Source of the DNA: an uncultured Clostridia bacterium
Lineage (GTDB): Bacteria; Bacillota; Clostridia; Christensenellales; Borkfalkiaceae
NCBI GenBank assembly: GCA_944358655.1
Contig: CALVRO010000005.1
Location: forward strand, 19,422 to 83,421
DNA length: 64,000 nucleotides
Direction of reading: 5' to 3'
Of the stretch, positions 1 through 10,067 are shown in pieces. The notes under the pieces were generated by a model. It made no database searches. It saw only the letters and a program-made list of their open reading frames with translations, and was not told where the DNA came from. Numbering within the stretch: the first letter of the stretch is position 1; every line of letters begins with the position of its first letter. Both the position numbers and the translations under genes were made by a program.

Positions 1-2184
1 GTCGTGTATGCCTATGCGGTAGGCGGCGAGCGACTTTTCCTTGAGGCCGCCTATGGGCAGCACCCTGCCGCGCAACGTAATTTCGCCCGTCATGGCTATG
101 GAGCGCTTTACGGGCTTGTGGGTGAAGGCCGAAAGTATGGCCGTGGCCATGGTTATGCCCGCGCTGGGGCCGTCCTTGGGCGTGGCGCCCTCGGGAACGT
201 GGATGTGTATGTCGGTGTTTTCAAACTCGGACATGGGTATGCCGTACTCGTCGGCGTTGGAGCGGATATAGCTTATGGCCGCGCGGGCGCTCTCCTTCAT
301 GACGTCGCCCAGCTTGCCCGTGAGGATTATGTCGCCCTTGCCGTGCATGGCCGAAACTTCTATGGTGAGAGTGGTGCCGCCCACGGCCGTCCACGCCAGA
401 CCCGTGGCCGCGCCCACCTGATCGCTGTCGAGCATGGCGTCGCGCTCGTAGCGGCGGGGGCCGAGAAAGTCCTTTATGCCGTCGGCATACGCCCTAACCT
501 TGCGCTTGCGCCCTCCCGCCTTGGCCACGGCCGCCTTGCGGCAGACGGCGTCTATGCGGCGCTCGAGCTCTCTGACGCCCGCCTCGCGGGTGTAGCCGTC
601 GATTATCTCGGCTATGCCGCCGTCGTCGAATACTATGTCGTCCTCCCTCAGGCCGTTGGCCGCCGTGCGCTTGGGGATGAGGTAGCGGCGGGCTATCTGC
701 ATCTTCTCCTCCTGCGTGTAGCCCTCGAGGCGGATGAGCTCCATTCTGTCGAGCAGGGGCTCGGGGATGCCCTCCACCGTGTTTGCGGTGGTTATGAACA
801 GCACCTTAGAGAGGTCGTAGGGCACTTCGAGATATCTGTCGCGGAAGGTGGAGTTCTGGGCGGGGTCGAGCACCTCCAGAAGGGCGCTCGAAGGATCGCC
901 GCGCAGCGAATCGGAGGAGAGCTTGTCTATTTCGTCGAGAAGGAACACGGGATTTACGGAGCCCGCGTTCTTTAAGGCAGTTATTATGCGCCCCGGCATG
1001 GCGCCGACGTAGGTCTTGCGGTGGCCGCGTATTTCGGCCTCGTCCTTGACGCCGCCGAGCGACATTCTGACAAATTTGCGGCCGAGCGCGCGGGCTATGG
1101 ATGTGGCTATGGACGTCTTGCCCACGCCGGGAGGGCCGACAAAGCAGAGCACGGGAGCGTTGAGCGTGCCCGTAAGTTTGAGCACGGCTATGTACTCGAC
1201 TATGCGCTCCTTTATCTTCTGAAGGCCGTAGTGATCCTCGTCGAGCATTCGGATGACCTCGGCAAGCTCGCCCGTGTCCTCGGTGGATGAGTTCCATTCG
1301 AGGTCGAGCAGCCAGTCGAGGTAAGTTCTCAGCACGTTGTAGTCGGGCGAGGAGGTCTGCATGCGCGACATGCGCGACAGTTCCTTTAAGGCCTTTTCCT
1401 CCACCTCCTCGGGCATGTGCTTTTCCTTTATCCTGCGCTCGAGCTCGCTCTTTTCGTCCTCGTTGTCGCCCAGCTCGCCGTGGATGGCCTTGAGCTGTTC
1501 GCGGAGGTAGTATTCGCGCTGGTTCTTTTCGATGCTCTGCCTTACGGAATTTTGTATCTTGCGCTCGAGGCGGGCTATCTCCAGCTCGGAGTTGAGGCGC
1601 TTGTCGAGGTCGGAAAACATTTCGACGAGCGTCGTGCGCGAATAGATCTGCTGCACGGCGTCGCTTTTGAGCTGAAGGCCGTCGAGGGCGAGATAGATGA
1701 ACTGCTCGGCGTCGTTGCAGCCTTCGAGGCGCTGTGCGGCCTCCTTGGAAAAGCGGGTGTCCGACTGAGAGATATCGCGCAAAATGCCCTTGGCCGTGCG
1801 GAAATAGGCCTCCTCGAACATGGGATCGGTGCGGCCTGCGGGCATCTTTTCAATAGTCGTCCAGAAGCTGCCGTCCTGCTCGTAAACAGAGAGCGTGCGG
1901 GCGCGGTACAGCCCGCGGCAGGTAATGCGCAGCCTGTTTTCGGAGATGGGCGCCACGCGCTCTATGATGGCGACGGTGCCCACGTCGTAGAGATCCTCCG
2001 CGCCGACGTCCTTTTTGGTCGAGTCGGTCTGAGCGACGAGGAATACCGTTCTGTCAGACTGCGTGGCCGACTTGATGGCGTAGAGCGTGGCCGTGCGGCC
2101 GGCGTCGAAACTTGATGATATGTTGGGTAAAACTACCCTGTCGCGAAGGGCGACGAGGGGCAGCTGAAGTCTTTCATTTGCCAT
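1..2184 (-). CDS. lon: ATP-dependent protease Lon (3' end cut by window edge)
   Basis: Cytosolic AAA+ serine protease that unfolds and degrades damaged and regulatory proteins. The reading frame runs open from ATG at 2184 to base 1, giving 728 residues, so only the last few dozen residues of a normal Lon (about 780) are missing. Visible in order: N-terminal substrate-binding domain starting [15 protein letters not shown], Walker [10 protein letters not shown], Walker [10 protein letters not shown], and the protease domain with Ser674 (DGPSAG) and Lys717 (GGLKEK), spaced 43 residues apart as in the family's Ser-Lys dyad. A GGAG ribosome site lies 8 nt before the ATG. It is the third gene of clpP-clpX-lon, 97 bases behind clpX, and probably co-transcribed with it. 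The start was read by hand from the reverse strand. Confidence 0.96.
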   Translation of the reverse strand, partial: MANERLQLPLVALRDRVVLPNISSSFDAGRTATLYAIKSATQSDRTVFLVAQTDSTKKDVGAEDLYDVGTVAIIERVAPISENRLRITCRGLYRARTLSVYEQDGSFWTTIEKMPAGRTDPMFEEAYFRTAKGILRDISQSDTRFSKEAAQRLEGCNDAEQFIYLALDGLQLKSDAVQQIYSRTTLVEMFSDLDKRLNSELEIARLERKIQNSVRQSIEKNQREYYLREQLKAIHGELGDNEDEKSELERRIKEKHMPEEVEEKALKELSRMSRMQTSSPDYNVLRTYLDWLLDLEWNSSTEDTGELAEVIRMLDEDHYGLQKIKERIVEYIAVLKLTGTLNAPVLCFVGPPGVGKTSIATSIARALGRKFVRMSLGGVKDEAEIRGHRKTYVGAMPGRIITALKNAGSVNPVFLLDEIDKLSSDSLRGDPSSALLEVLDPAQNSTFRDRYLEVPYDLSKVLFITTANTVEGIPEPLLDRMELIRLEGYTQEEKMQIARRYLIPKRTAANGLREDDIVFDDGGIAEIIDGYTREAGVRELERRIDAVCRKAAVAKAGGRKRKVRAYADGIKDFLGPRRYERDAMLDSDQVGAATGLAWTAVGGTTLTIEVSAMHGKGDIILTGKLGDVMKESARAAISYIRSNADEYGIPMSEFENTDIHIHVPEGATPKDGPSAGITMATAILSAFTHKPVKRSIAMTGEITLRGRVLPIGGLKEKSLAAYRIGIHD

Positions 2185-2283
2185 ATGGTTTTCTCCGTCC
2201 CGGAAGGGACAAAACAAGGGGGCTTTAATGCGCAAAAGGGAGAAAGCCGTGCCGCCTTCCCCCCTTTACTTACGCGCCTGATT

Positions 2284-3519
2284 TCAAGCCGATTTTTTGT
2301 AGACTATTACGGGTTCGGCCTTGCCGGCTATGCAGTCGCGGGTGACGATGACCTCTTCGACGTTGTTCTCCGAGGGGATCTTGTACATCACCGGCGTCAT
2401 GAGGCCCTCGATTATAGTCCTCAAGCCCCTTGCGCCCGTTTTGAGCTTTATGGCCGTGCCTGCTATCTCGCGCACGGCGCCCTCCTCCACCGTCAGCTTT
2501 ACTCCGTCGAGGGCGAGGAGCTTCTGATACTGTTTGATGATGGCATTTTTGGGCGTGGTGAGTATGTTGACGAGCGCGTCCTCGTCGAGGGGATGAAGGG
2601 CTACGACGATGGGCACGCGGCCGACAAATTCGGGAATGAGCCCGAACTTGGTGAGATCCTGCGGCTTGACGTCGGCGAGCATTTCGTAGACGCCCTCGTT
2701 TTCGTCGCTCTTTACGTCGCCGCCGAAGCCGAGAGTTGTGGTGTCCCTGCGGGCACGCACTATTTTGTCGAGCCCGACGAAGGCGCCGCCGCAGATGAAC
2801 AGGATATTGGTGGTGTCTATCCTCAGGCACTCCTGCTGGGGGTGCTTTCTGCCGCCCTGAGGGGGAACGTTGGCGACGGTGCTTTCGATTATCTTTAAAA
2901 GCGCCTGCTGCACGCCCTCGCCCGACACGTCGCGCGTGATGGACACGTTTTCGCTCTTGCGGGCTATTTTGTCGATCTCGTCGATATAGATTATGCCGCG
3001 CTGGGCGCGCGCAATGTCGTAGTCGGCGTTCTGGATGAGCTTTAAGAGGATGTTTTCAACGTCCTCGCCAACATAGCCCGCCTCGGTGAGGGTGGTGGCG
3101 TCAGTGGTAGCGAAGGGCACGTTGAGTATTTTGGCGAGAGTGCGCGCAAGCAGCGTCTTGCCGCAGCCCGTGGGGCCGAGCAGCAGAATGTTGCTCTTTT
3201 CGATCTCGACGTCGGCGAGCTCGCTCTCCTCCTTTTTGCCCAGATTGTTGATGCGCTTGTAGTGGTTGTAGACGGCTACGGACAGCACCTTTTTGGCCTC
3301 GTCCTGACCGACGATATACTTATCGAGTTCGGCCTTTATTTCGGCGGGCTTTTTAAGGGGAACGGGGGTGACTTCCTCTTCCTCCGTGTCCTTTATCATG
3401 TCCTCGCAGATCTCAACACATTCGTTGCAGATATATGCGCCGTTCTGCCCCGAAATGAGACGTTTTACCATGTCCTCGGGCTTGCCGCAGAACGAACAGT
3501 ACCTGTGATCGTTTTTCAT
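2284..3519 (-). CDS. clpX: ATP-dependent Clp protease ATP-binding subunit ClpX
   Basis: AAA+ unfoldase that feeds substrates to ClpP in the cytosol; 411 residues, full length. The N-terminal zinc finger has Cys8, Cys11, Cys31 and Cys34. Then come Walker A GPTGCGKT, the pore loop GYVGED, Walker [10 protein letters not shown], the RKH loop and the ClpP-docking loop, written LGF here rather than the usual IGF. It lies 62 bases downstream of clpP on the same strand. The AGGAGG ribosome site is 13 nt from the ATG, which is long; a four-codon reading frame (MADP) sits in this gap and its stop overlaps the clpX start as ATGA. A small GGCCGC-GCGGCC hairpin lies upstream at about 3545-3560. Confidence 0.97.
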   Translation of the reverse strand: MKNDHRYCSFCGKPEDMVKRLISGQNGAYICNECVEICEDMIKDTEEEEVTPVPLKKPAEIKAELDKYIVGQDEAKKVLSVAVYNHYKRINNLGKKEESELADVEIEKSNILLLGPTGCGKTLLARTLAKILNVPFATTDATTLTEAGYVGEDVENILLKLIQNADYDIARAQRGIIYIDEIDKIARKSENVSITRDVSGEGVQQALLKIIESTVANVPPQGGRKHPQQECLRIDTTNILFICGGAFVGLDKIVRARRDTTTLGFGGDVKSDENEGVYEMLADVKPQDLTKFGLIPEFVGRVPIVVALHPLDEDALVNILTTPKNAIIKQYQKLLALDGVKLTVEEGAVREIAGTAIKLKTGARGLRTIIEGLMTPVMYKIPSENNVEEVIVTRDCIAGKAEPVIVYKKSA

Positions 3520-3581
3520 GGATCAGCCATGACCTCCTGTATTCGGCCGCAGTGGCGGCCCCGATTATATATTACCTTAAA

Positions 3582-4178
3582 TTATCTTTTATAAAACACT
3601 TTGTCGATGAGACCGTAGTTGAGGGCCTCCTCGGCGGAGAGGAAGTTGTCCCTGTCGGTATCCCTTTCGATGGTCTCGACGGGCTTGCCGGAATTTTCGG
3701 CAAGTATTTTGTTGAGCTTTTCCTTGGTCTTTAAAATGTGCTCGGCGGCTATTTTTATGTCGCTGGCCTGTCCCTGAGCTCCGCCGAGGGGCTGGTGGAT
3801 CATTATTTCGCTGTTGGGCAGGGCGTACCTCTTGCCCTTGGCGCCGCTGGAGAGCAGGAAGGCGCCCATGGAGGCCGCCATGCCTATGCAGATGGTGGAA
3901 ACGTCGCACTTGACGTAGTTCATGGTGTCGTAGATGGCCAGTCCCGCCGAAACCGAGCCGCCGGGGCTGTTGATATACAGCGAGATATCCTTGGAAGGAT
4001 CCTTGGCCTCGAGATATATCAGCTGGGCCACAACGGTGTTGGCGGTGGCGTCGTCGATCTCGCCGCTGAGGAAAATTATTCTGTCCTCGAGAAGGCGGGA
4101 ATAAATGTCGTAAGAGCGCTCGCCGCGCGAAGTCTGTTCTACTATATAGGGCACAAGTGCCGCTCTTTGAGTATTCAT
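3582..4178 (-). CDS. clpP: ATP-dependent Clp protease proteolytic subunit ClpP
   Basis: Serine protease subunit that forms the double-heptamer chamber used by ClpX. 198 residues, normal length, with the full catalytic triad: Ser103 (GMAASMGAF), His128 (MIHQPLGG) and Asp177 (DRDNF). AGGAGG lies 14 nt before the ATG, which is long; an in-frame ATT codon sits 9 nt upstream of the ATG at better spacing, so a rare ATT start cannot be excluded. A TATATT -10-like box lies just upstream, so the gene may have its own promoter. In most relatives trigger factor is directly upstream; here three secreted-protein genes separate them. Confidence 0.97.
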   Translation of the reverse strand: MNTQRAALVPYIVEQTSRGERSYDIYSRLLEDRIIFLSGEIDDATANTVVAQLIYLEAKDPSKDISLYINSPGGSVSAGLAIYDTMNYVKCDVSTICIGMAASMGAFLLSSGAKGKRYALPNSEIMIHQPLGGAQGQASDIKIAAEHILKTKEKLNKILAENSGKPVETIERDTDRDNFLSAEEALNYGLIDKVFYKR

Positions 4179-4279
4179 GATGATAATTCTATCCTCCTAT
4201 AACTTAAAATATAACCACATTACGCACTCGCTTAAACAATGCGCGCACTATTTGGGGTATTAAATGAGTTTTAAATTGT

Positions 4280-7200
4280 TTATGCCTGTACGGTACTGTG
4301 GTGAATAGATAAACTTCCGTTTGTGGATAATTGATCGGCAAACGATATGTACCTCGTGCCGTCTATGACCCAACTGACCGCAATGGTCGTTGCGAACCAA
4401 TTCTCGCTTATTTTTATGGTTGTGGAGCCAAATGCTTCCAGCACTATCTTTTTGACGTCCTTTAAACCCGTCCAATTTTCGGCATCACCGTAATTACACA
4501 TTTTTGAATTGTAATATACGGTAAGATCCTCATCGAGATGACTTGTTATTTCAATCGTCCAAGTTCCGCCCTGTTTACTGACTATATCCAAATCGACATA
4601 CATATCTTTTTGTCGCCATTGAGCAACAAACGTCACATCTTCCAAATAAGAATACGAATAATATGGATGCATAGACACCCCGGGGCCGACAACAAAGAAC
4701 ATTTTACCGTCAGGCCCTTTATAGTGGTCATACCAATACAACTCCTTCGAAGGATAATCGGGGCCTCTCATCTGACATGAATAGAAATAATACGCATAAT
4801 CTGCGCCGCCCGTTCCGCCGTTTTTATCAAATGTAACTTTGTACATGTTGGGAACCCAACAGGCGTACAGATAGGTATTGTTTTCTATCTGTTCGAACTC
4901 TTCTATAAGCTTCATGTCAGAGTTGAAATATTTAATGCCCGAACCGCCGATTATTTTTGAAGGTTTGGGGTTGGAAGAACCAGACGAAAGCTCATACACT
5001 CTTCCCGAAGAATCTTTGTAAATAAAGCCCGAATAATAATTGTTCAGACTGATATTATCGGAGGAAGAGTAATAACCATTGAACGTGTATCCTGCGGCTT
5101 CGGGCTGTTCAAAAATATTGGGCTGCCCTTTTTCGACTTCTATGGCTGTAGCACCCTGCAGCTTGTTTAAATTCTTGTATAAATACAAAGTTTTAATTTC
5201 ATTTTTTACCACTTTGACCGTCAATGACGGATAGCAGGCTTTGGACGCGATATAAAAGGTCGTCTGAGCAACGCTTCCGTCTTCCCCAATCCTTTCGATT
5301 TGAGTATTGGCACATATGGTTATAGTTTGACCTATTACTTTAATATACTTTTTATCGGCGTCGTTAATAAGGCTATCATAATTGACCTCGACCTTTGTAA
5401 CAGAGCCATCTAAATCGACCCAGCCCATATAGAATTCATATTCGTCCGCACGAGCCAATTCGATAATGTTATCCACATATACTCTTCCGTCGATAACCCA
5501 TACCCATTGACTGTCATCTTCTTCTATTTTAAATTCAGTCGAAGATGAAAAATCAAAATACACATAACATTCCTGTAATGGCGATAATGCAAAAGTATAT
5601 ACCGAATTACCATTGATATATGAAGGCGTACTTTCTAATTCATCGTCTGAATTACTGACCAAAACAAAATTAGTGTTGTCCGAGCCTGAAAATGTAAGTT
5701 TGAATCTTGAAGTGTAGTCGTTTGAATTTATAAACTTTCTTAAATACTTTCCGGCAGAAAAGCTTTGTTGAACGCTTTCTCCGATTAACTGAGGCTCCGA
5801 AACAGTCAACCTTAAATCAATATTCTGCGAAGAATTATTTTTTAAAAGCAGGTATTTTGTAACACCGTTTTCAAAATGTACCGAATATTTATTACCGGAT
5901 AAAATGTCACCATTTACGATAACTGCGTTTAAACTATTTAGCGATATTTCGTAGAACCCGTCTTTATTCGGTAAGATTTTAACTATCTGTGTTGCGTTGC
6001 CTTTTAAAGAGAGGGTGTTATTGCCAAGCGAAATTTCATCCGCCAAGCGGCAAGTTAACTCGGATATGATTTTCTGAGAAGTTAAAGAATTAGAAAGTTT
6101 TATGGTATATTTTACGCCGCCCTCTAAATAGCATTGATTGTTATTTACAGAGGTATTGTTTATGCTGAATTGCGCATTGGAAGGAACACTAAAACTGTAA
6201 TTCCCCGAATATTTGGGAGATATGGTTATTGTCTGCTCGCCTTCCGGCAGAAGATATACGGGCACGCTTTTGCCGTCGATATTATCGCCGGAGATATTAA
6301 AATAAGGCTCCATTTCAGTAAACAGAATATTTTCACGATATGCTACAAATGGAATAATTTTCCCGTTATCGTCAACGTTATTCATGTAAACCTTATTTTT
6401 TGTAGGACTATCTTCGCTTGTTTGCAAAATATCGAACTGCACGACTTGATTTATTCTGCTTCTGCTATTCGAATCGTTAATAATGGTATCGCATGCAATA
6501 TAAGAGGACGAATCATCTGTTAATAAAATATCATTGGTAGAGGACGTAGCTATACACCTTGTAAATGGAACACTTTCAGGCTCTTGTTCCTGCGCTGCGC
6601 GAGATTTATAAAATACTTGTCCGTCACTACCTTGATTGAGCTCAACTACTTTATACCCGGTAGCCTCATCTACAGAACTCAAAATATCAGTGATATCTGT
6701 TATCGTGCCATAAATTGCACCTGCCGTATTCCCACCCGGGATCAAATTAAAGAATAAATCTATTAACCCCGTAGCAACGCTTTGTGCAATCATAAGACCT
6801 TCGTCCTGAGTAACGCCGTCCTTTATAGTGACTATTCCGTTATAGTAAAGATTTGCCTGTTCAATTATGGTTCCCATATCATCCTTTTTCGAATATCCCT
6901 GATCGCCATAATTCAATGAATTCTCATTTTGCAAAAAAGAAGCAAATCTCGGATTTGCAATATAATAGGCCTTGCTCTCTTTCTCCTCAAAAATTGTCCA
7001 CGTTTCGCTACCGTTGTCATTATTATACTGTAACGTTACCTGTAATAATAGTTTTATTGTAAGATAACAGTGCACATCATTATACTCATATGTAAAATTT
7101 ATCAACACAAAATCTATTAACTTTGTGCTGACAAGTTTATGATGAAAAACAAAAAAGCCATATTCCCTTCCGCTATATTGAAAAACATAGTCATCCTCAA

Positions 7201-7477
7201 TAAATCTTACATATTCTATCGGCACAACTCTTATTAAATCTTCAACCTCATCACCCTCGTCAAGGTTATTAACTTCAGTTGCAAAATCCTCTATTGTTTT
7301 ATTTGAACTATCCCCGTTTATATTTAATAATTCATCACTATCCGTGTACTCTTCCAAAGAAGGGCTCTTTGTATCGGCAAAAGTTAATTTGGGTGCTTTT
7401 ATATATAAACAGCCAAACATAACAGCAGCAATAAAAACAAATAGTACAAGAAACAGGCTAAGCTTTTTACTCTTCAT
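4280..7477 (-). CDS. large secreted surface protein with InlB-type B repeats
   Basis: 1065-residue exported protein of unknown function. The N-terminus has a Lys-rich start and a hydrophobic segment (about residues 6-27), consistent with a signal peptide or anchor; Cys23 is in a poor lipobox (MFGC). Residues about 763-877 and 878-957 look like two Listeria-Bacteroides (InlB B) repeats: the second opens MYKVTFDKNGGTGG and both end in an aromatic-W motif (TYLYACW, DVTFVAQW). There is no LPXTG motif or C-terminal membrane anchor. A hydrophobic stretch lies near residues 230-260. The gene is markedly more AT-rich than clpP downstream. It follows two small lipoprotein genes on the same strand at 33 bases, likely one operon. 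Adhesion or carbohydrate contact is plausible from the repeats but not shown. Confidence 0.85.
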   Translation of the reverse strand: MKSKKLSLFLVLFVFIAAVMFGCLYIKAPKLTFADTKSPSLEEYTDSDELLNINGDSSNKTIEDFATEVNNLDEGDEVEDLIRVVPIEYVRFIEDDYVFQYSGREYGFFVFHHKLVSTKLIDFVLINFTYEYNDVHCYLTIKLLLQVTLQYNNDNGSETWTIFEEKESKAYYIANPRFASFLQNENSLNYGDQGYSKKDDMGTIIEQANLYYNGIVTIKDGVTQDEGLMIAQSVATGLIDLFFNLIPGGNTAGAIYGTITDITDILSSVDEATGYKVVELNQGSDGQVFYKSRAAQEQEPESVPFTRCIATSSTNDILLTDDSSSYIACDTIINDSNSRSRINQVVQFDILQTSEDSPTKNKVYMNNVDDNGKIIPFVAYRENILFTEMEPYFNISGDNIDGKSVPVYLLPEGEQTITISPKYSGNYSFSVPSNAQFSINNTSVNNNQCYLEGGVKYTIKLSNSLTSQKIISELTCRLADEISLGNNTLSLKGNATQIVKILPNKDGFYEISLNSLNAVIVNGDILSGNKYSVHFENGVTKYLLLKNNSSQNIDLRLTVSEPQLIGESVQQSFSAGKYLRKFINSNDYTSRFKLTFSGSDNTNFVLVSNSDDELESTPSYINGNSVYTFALSPLQECYVYFDFSSSTEFKIEEDDSQWVWVIDGRVYVDNIIELARADEYEFYMGWVDLDGSVTKVEVNYDSLINDADKKYIKVIGQTITICANTQIERIGEDGSVAQTTFYIASKACYPSLTVKVVKNEIKTLYLYKNLNKLQGATAIEVEKGQPNIFEQPEAAGYTFNGYYSSSDNISLNNYYSGFIYKDSSGRVYELSSGSSNPKPSKIIGGSGIKYFNSDMKLIEEFEQIENNTYLYACWVPNMYKVTFDKNGGTGGADYAYYFYSCQMRGPDYPSKELYWYDHYKGPDGKMFFVVGPGVSMHPYYSYSYLEDVTFVAQWRQKDMYVDLDIVSKQGGTWTIEITSHLDEDLTVYYNSKMCNYGDAENWTGLKDVKKIVLEAFGSTTIKISENWFATTIAVSWVIDGTRYISFADQLSTNGSLSIHHSTVQA

Positions 7478-7510
7478 AGTATTTTTCCAAAAAATCTTCT
7501 TAAATAATTC

Positions 7511-7978
7511 TTAATATATTATAAAATTTAGAGTCCAAACATTGTAATTTACTCTATCTAATATTGGTGGGCCGGGACGAACCTGCAAAATATACTTGCC
7601 GCGTTCAATCGGCTCTTTTATACCTAATAAATCAATATTTAGATACCCTTCATCTTCAACATAAAATAAAATATCAACCGAAAAATCGCCGCGGTACATA
7701 TTAGGGGTGATCCATAAATCTTCGAAACCGGGACGGCCGTCGTATTGATATTCTTCCACCGTGAAATCGCGCCCCTTTCCGGTATATGGTATTTCATAGG
7801 ACAACTCGTTAGTTCCCACGGGAAATTCGTAAATTTTGCCGTCTGTACAGCTGACGCGAATGGCCACGTCGTAAGTTTTTTCGGTATCGTCCTCCGCACA
7901 CGAGGAGGCAAATACCGCGCCGCACGATATTATCACCGCTGCGGCTAATATGCTTATTACCCTTTTTACGCCTATCAT
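7511..7978 (-). CDS. small lipoprotein, copy 2 of a tandem pair
   Basis: 155-residue predicted lipoprotein. The signal peptide ends in FASSC, a loose lipobox, with Cys27 as the likely lipidated residue; a short acidic linker follows (AEDDTEK), then a beta-rich domain of no family I recognise. AAGGAGCGG lies shortly before the ATG at 7978. It is a close copy of the gene at 8004-8471: bases 7586-7813 are identical over 228 positions to 8079-8306, and the AT-rich 3' flank is duplicated too. The signal-peptide and C-terminal parts differ. Probably co-transcribed with its twin and the large surface gene. Confidence 0.85.
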   Translation of the reverse strand: MIGVKRVISILAAAVIISCGAVFASSCAEDDTEKTYDVAIRVSCTDGKIYEFPVGTNELSYEIPYTGKGRDFTVEEYQYDGRPGFEDLWITPNMYRGDFSVDILFYVEDEGYLNIDLLGIKEPIERGKYILQVRPGPPILDRVNYNVWTLNFIIY

Positions 7979-8003
7979 ATATTTTCCGCTCCTTAAATAA
8001 TTC

Positions 8004-8471
8004 TTAATAAATTATAAAATTTAGAGTCCACTCACTAAAGTTTACCCTATCTAATATTGGCGCTTTTGTGTACACTTTCAAAATATACTTGCCGCGTTCA
8101 ATCGGCTCTTTTATACCTAATAAATCAATATTTAGATACCCTTCATCTTCAACATAAAATAAAATATCAACCGAAAAATCGCCGCGGTACATATTAGGGG
8201 TGATCCATAAATCTTCGAAACCGGGACGGCCGTCGTATTGATATTCTTCCACCGTGAAATCGCGCCCCTTTCCGGTATATGGTATTTCATAGGACAACTC
8301 GTTAGTGCCAACGGGGAATTCGTAAGTTTTGCCGTCTGTGCAACCGACGCGGATGGCCACGTCGTAAGTTTTTTCGGTATCGTCCTCCGCACACGAGGAG
8401 GCGAACAGGGCCCCGCCCGCAAAGGCAAGCGCAGCTACAATAATGGCAAATAATCTCTTTATGCGTGACAT
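8004..8471 (-). CDS. small lipoprotein, copy 1 of a tandem pair
   Basis: 155-residue predicted lipoprotein, same layout as its neighbour at 7511-7978: signal peptide (MSRIKRLFAIIVAALAF...), FASSC lipobox, acidic linker, beta-rich domain. The central part is base-for-base identical to the neighbour over 228 bp, while the last 25 residues diverge (ILKVYTKAPILD against ILQVRPGPPILD). No Shine-Dalgarno sequence is visible before the ATG. It is the first gene after trigger factor on this strand, separated by a hairpin at 8511-8547. Function unknown. Confidence 0.85.
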   Translation of the reverse strand: MSRIKRLFAIIVAALAFAGGALFASSCAEDDTEKTYDVAIRVGCTDGKTYEFPVGTNELSYEIPYTGKGRDFTVEEYQYDGRPGFEDLWITPNMYRGDFSVDILFYVEDEGYLNIDLLGIKEPIERGKYILKVYTKAPILDRVNFSEWTLNFIIY

Positions 8472-8510
8472 AGTACTATATAAATATTTAAAAATATGCG
8501 GTTATGACAA

Positions 8511-8547
8511 CGGGGCGGCTTTAATATACAATTAAAGACCCGCCCCG
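8511..8547 (-). terminator. hairpin after tig
   Basis: Arms CGGGGCGGCTTTAAT and ATTAAAG(AC)CCGCCCCG pair around loop ATACA with a two-base bulge. It lies 38 bases past the tig stop codon. No U-tract follows in the direction of transcription, so it may be a processing or Rho-dependent end rather than a classic terminator. Confidence 0.55.
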
Positions 8548-8584
8548 CATGGTTTTAAAATGTTATTTTTAAATAACTTAGGCT

Positions 8585-9877
8585 TTACTTTATCATTTTG
8601 TTGTTCTCTTCAAGGAAGGCGAAGAGTTTGGTGATGACTATGTCGTTGGCGATATACTCCTGCTGACGAGGATCGAGGTTCTTTTTGTACTCCTCGGCAG
8701 TCTTGCCGACGGAAGCGGCCTGCTCGGCTATCTTGGCTTCGATCTCTTCGGGAGAGGCGGTTATCTTCTCCTCCCTTATTATCTTGTCGATTATAAGCTG
8801 GGCGAGCACGCGGGTGTGCGCCTGAGGGGCAAACTGCGAGCGGAACTGCTCCATGGTCTGGCCCATGTACTTAATATAATCTTCAAGCTTGAGGCCCTGA
8901 TACATGAGGCGGTAGGAGAAATCCTGCACCATTCTGTCGGTTTCGGTCTCTATCATGGCCTGGGGAATTTCGCACTCGGCCGTCTTGGAGATGGCCTCTA
9001 TTATGGAGTTTTCGGTTTCGTCCCTGCCGCGGCTTTCGGCCTGCTTTACGAGCCTGTCCTTTACCTTTGCGGTGTAGTCGGCAATGGTCTCGTTGCCGGT
9101 GTGCTTTTTAACGTATTCATCGGTGAGCTCGGGAAGAACGCGGCCCTTTACGGAGTTGAGGTGAATGGCGAAAACGGCGTCCTTGCCGCGAAGGTTTTCG
9201 GCCTGGTAGTCCTCGGGAAATTTGACGGTGATATCCCTATCCTCGCCTATCTTCATGCCGACGACCTGAGCTTCGAAGCCGGGAATGAAGGAACCCGAGC
9301 CGAGAACGAGGTCGTAGCCCTCGGCGGTGCCGCCGGGGAACTTTTCGCCGTCGACCGAGCCCGAGAAGTCGATATTGACGGTGTCGCCGTCGGCGCAGGC
9401 GCGGTCGGTGACGTCGACGGTCTTGGCCTCGCGCTCCAAGATCTTTTCAACTTCCTTTTTAACTTCCTCGTCGGTGACGGAGTACTCGTACTTCTTAATT
9501 TCGAGGCCCTTGTAGGAGCCTATCTTTACGTCGGGCTTGACGGGCACGGTAGCGGTGAGGGTGACTTTTTCGTCGTTGAGCTCGTCGACGGACAGTTCGG
9601 GATCGCCGACGGCGGTGAAGTTTTCCCTCTCCTTGGAAAGAATTTCGGGATAGTGCTTGGAATAGAGTACGTTGAAGGCCTCGTCGAAGAATACGGCCTT
9701 GCCGTAGTATCTTTCTACGACAGGCTTGGGAGCCTTGCCCTTTCTGAAACCGGGCACGGCGTACTTGCCGCGCGTCCTTTTGTAGGCTTCCGAGATGGCG
9801 TTCTCCCACTCTTCCTTGGAAAAGTCGATTGTAATTTTTACGGTGCTCTTTTCGCCCGCCGCAGTTGTGTACTTCAT
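8585..9877 (-). CDS. tig: trigger factor, ribosome-associated chaperone
   Basis: Binds the ribosome exit tunnel, holds nascent chains and carries a peptidyl-prolyl isomerase domain. 430 residues, normal length. The N-terminal ribosome-binding loop has the signature GFRKGKAPKPVV (about residues 43-54). The FKBP-type domain is centred on DGDTVNIDFSGSVDG and GSGSFIPGFEAQVVGM (about 163-245), followed by the helical C-terminal chaperone region. AGGAGA lies 7 nt before the ATG. Divergent from rqcH across a 190-base promoter region. Family context usually places clpP-clpX next; here secreted-protein genes intervene. Confidence 0.96.
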   Translation of the reverse strand: MKYTTAAGEKSTVKITIDFSKEEWENAISEAYKRTRGKYAVPGFRKGKAPKPVVERYYGKAVFFDEAFNVLYSKHYPEILSKERENFTAVGDPELSVDELNDEKVTLTATVPVKPDVKIGSYKGLEIKKYEYSVTDEEVKKEVEKILEREAKTVDVTDRACADGDTVNIDFSGSVDGEKFPGGTAEGYDLVLGSGSFIPGFEAQVVGMKIGEDRDITVKFPEDYQAENLRGKDAVFAIHLNSVKGRVLPELTDEYVKKHTGNETIADYTAKVKDRLVKQAESRGRDETENSIIEAISKTAECEIPQAMIETETDRMVQDFSYRLMYQGLKLEDYIKYMGQTMEQFRSQFAPQAHTRVLAQLIIDKIIREEKITASPEEIEAKIAEQAASVGKTAEEYKKNLDPRQQEYIANDIVITKLFAFLEENNKMIK

Positions 9878-9975
9878 TTTTTGTTCTCCTGAAAAAACTT
9901 ATATTATATTTTCAACTTTAACATTTTAGCACAACCCGATAATTTTGAAAAGCGTTTTGACGAGGCTTTAAATAA

Positions 9976-10004
9976 TTTACTTTCAAAAAAATTTAGTTTA
10001 TAAT
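9976..10004 (+). promoter_or_regulatory. promoter of rqcH
   Basis: TTTACT (9976-9981), a 17-base spacer and TATAAT (9999-10004) match the housekeeping sigma consensus. The leader to the rqcH start is about 57 nt and includes an AGAGG ribosome site. Confidence 0.6.
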
Positions 10005-10067
10005 GAATTTAACTTTTTAAAACGCACTTAGTGTATTTAATAACCATTATTACAGAGGTCTACGCAC

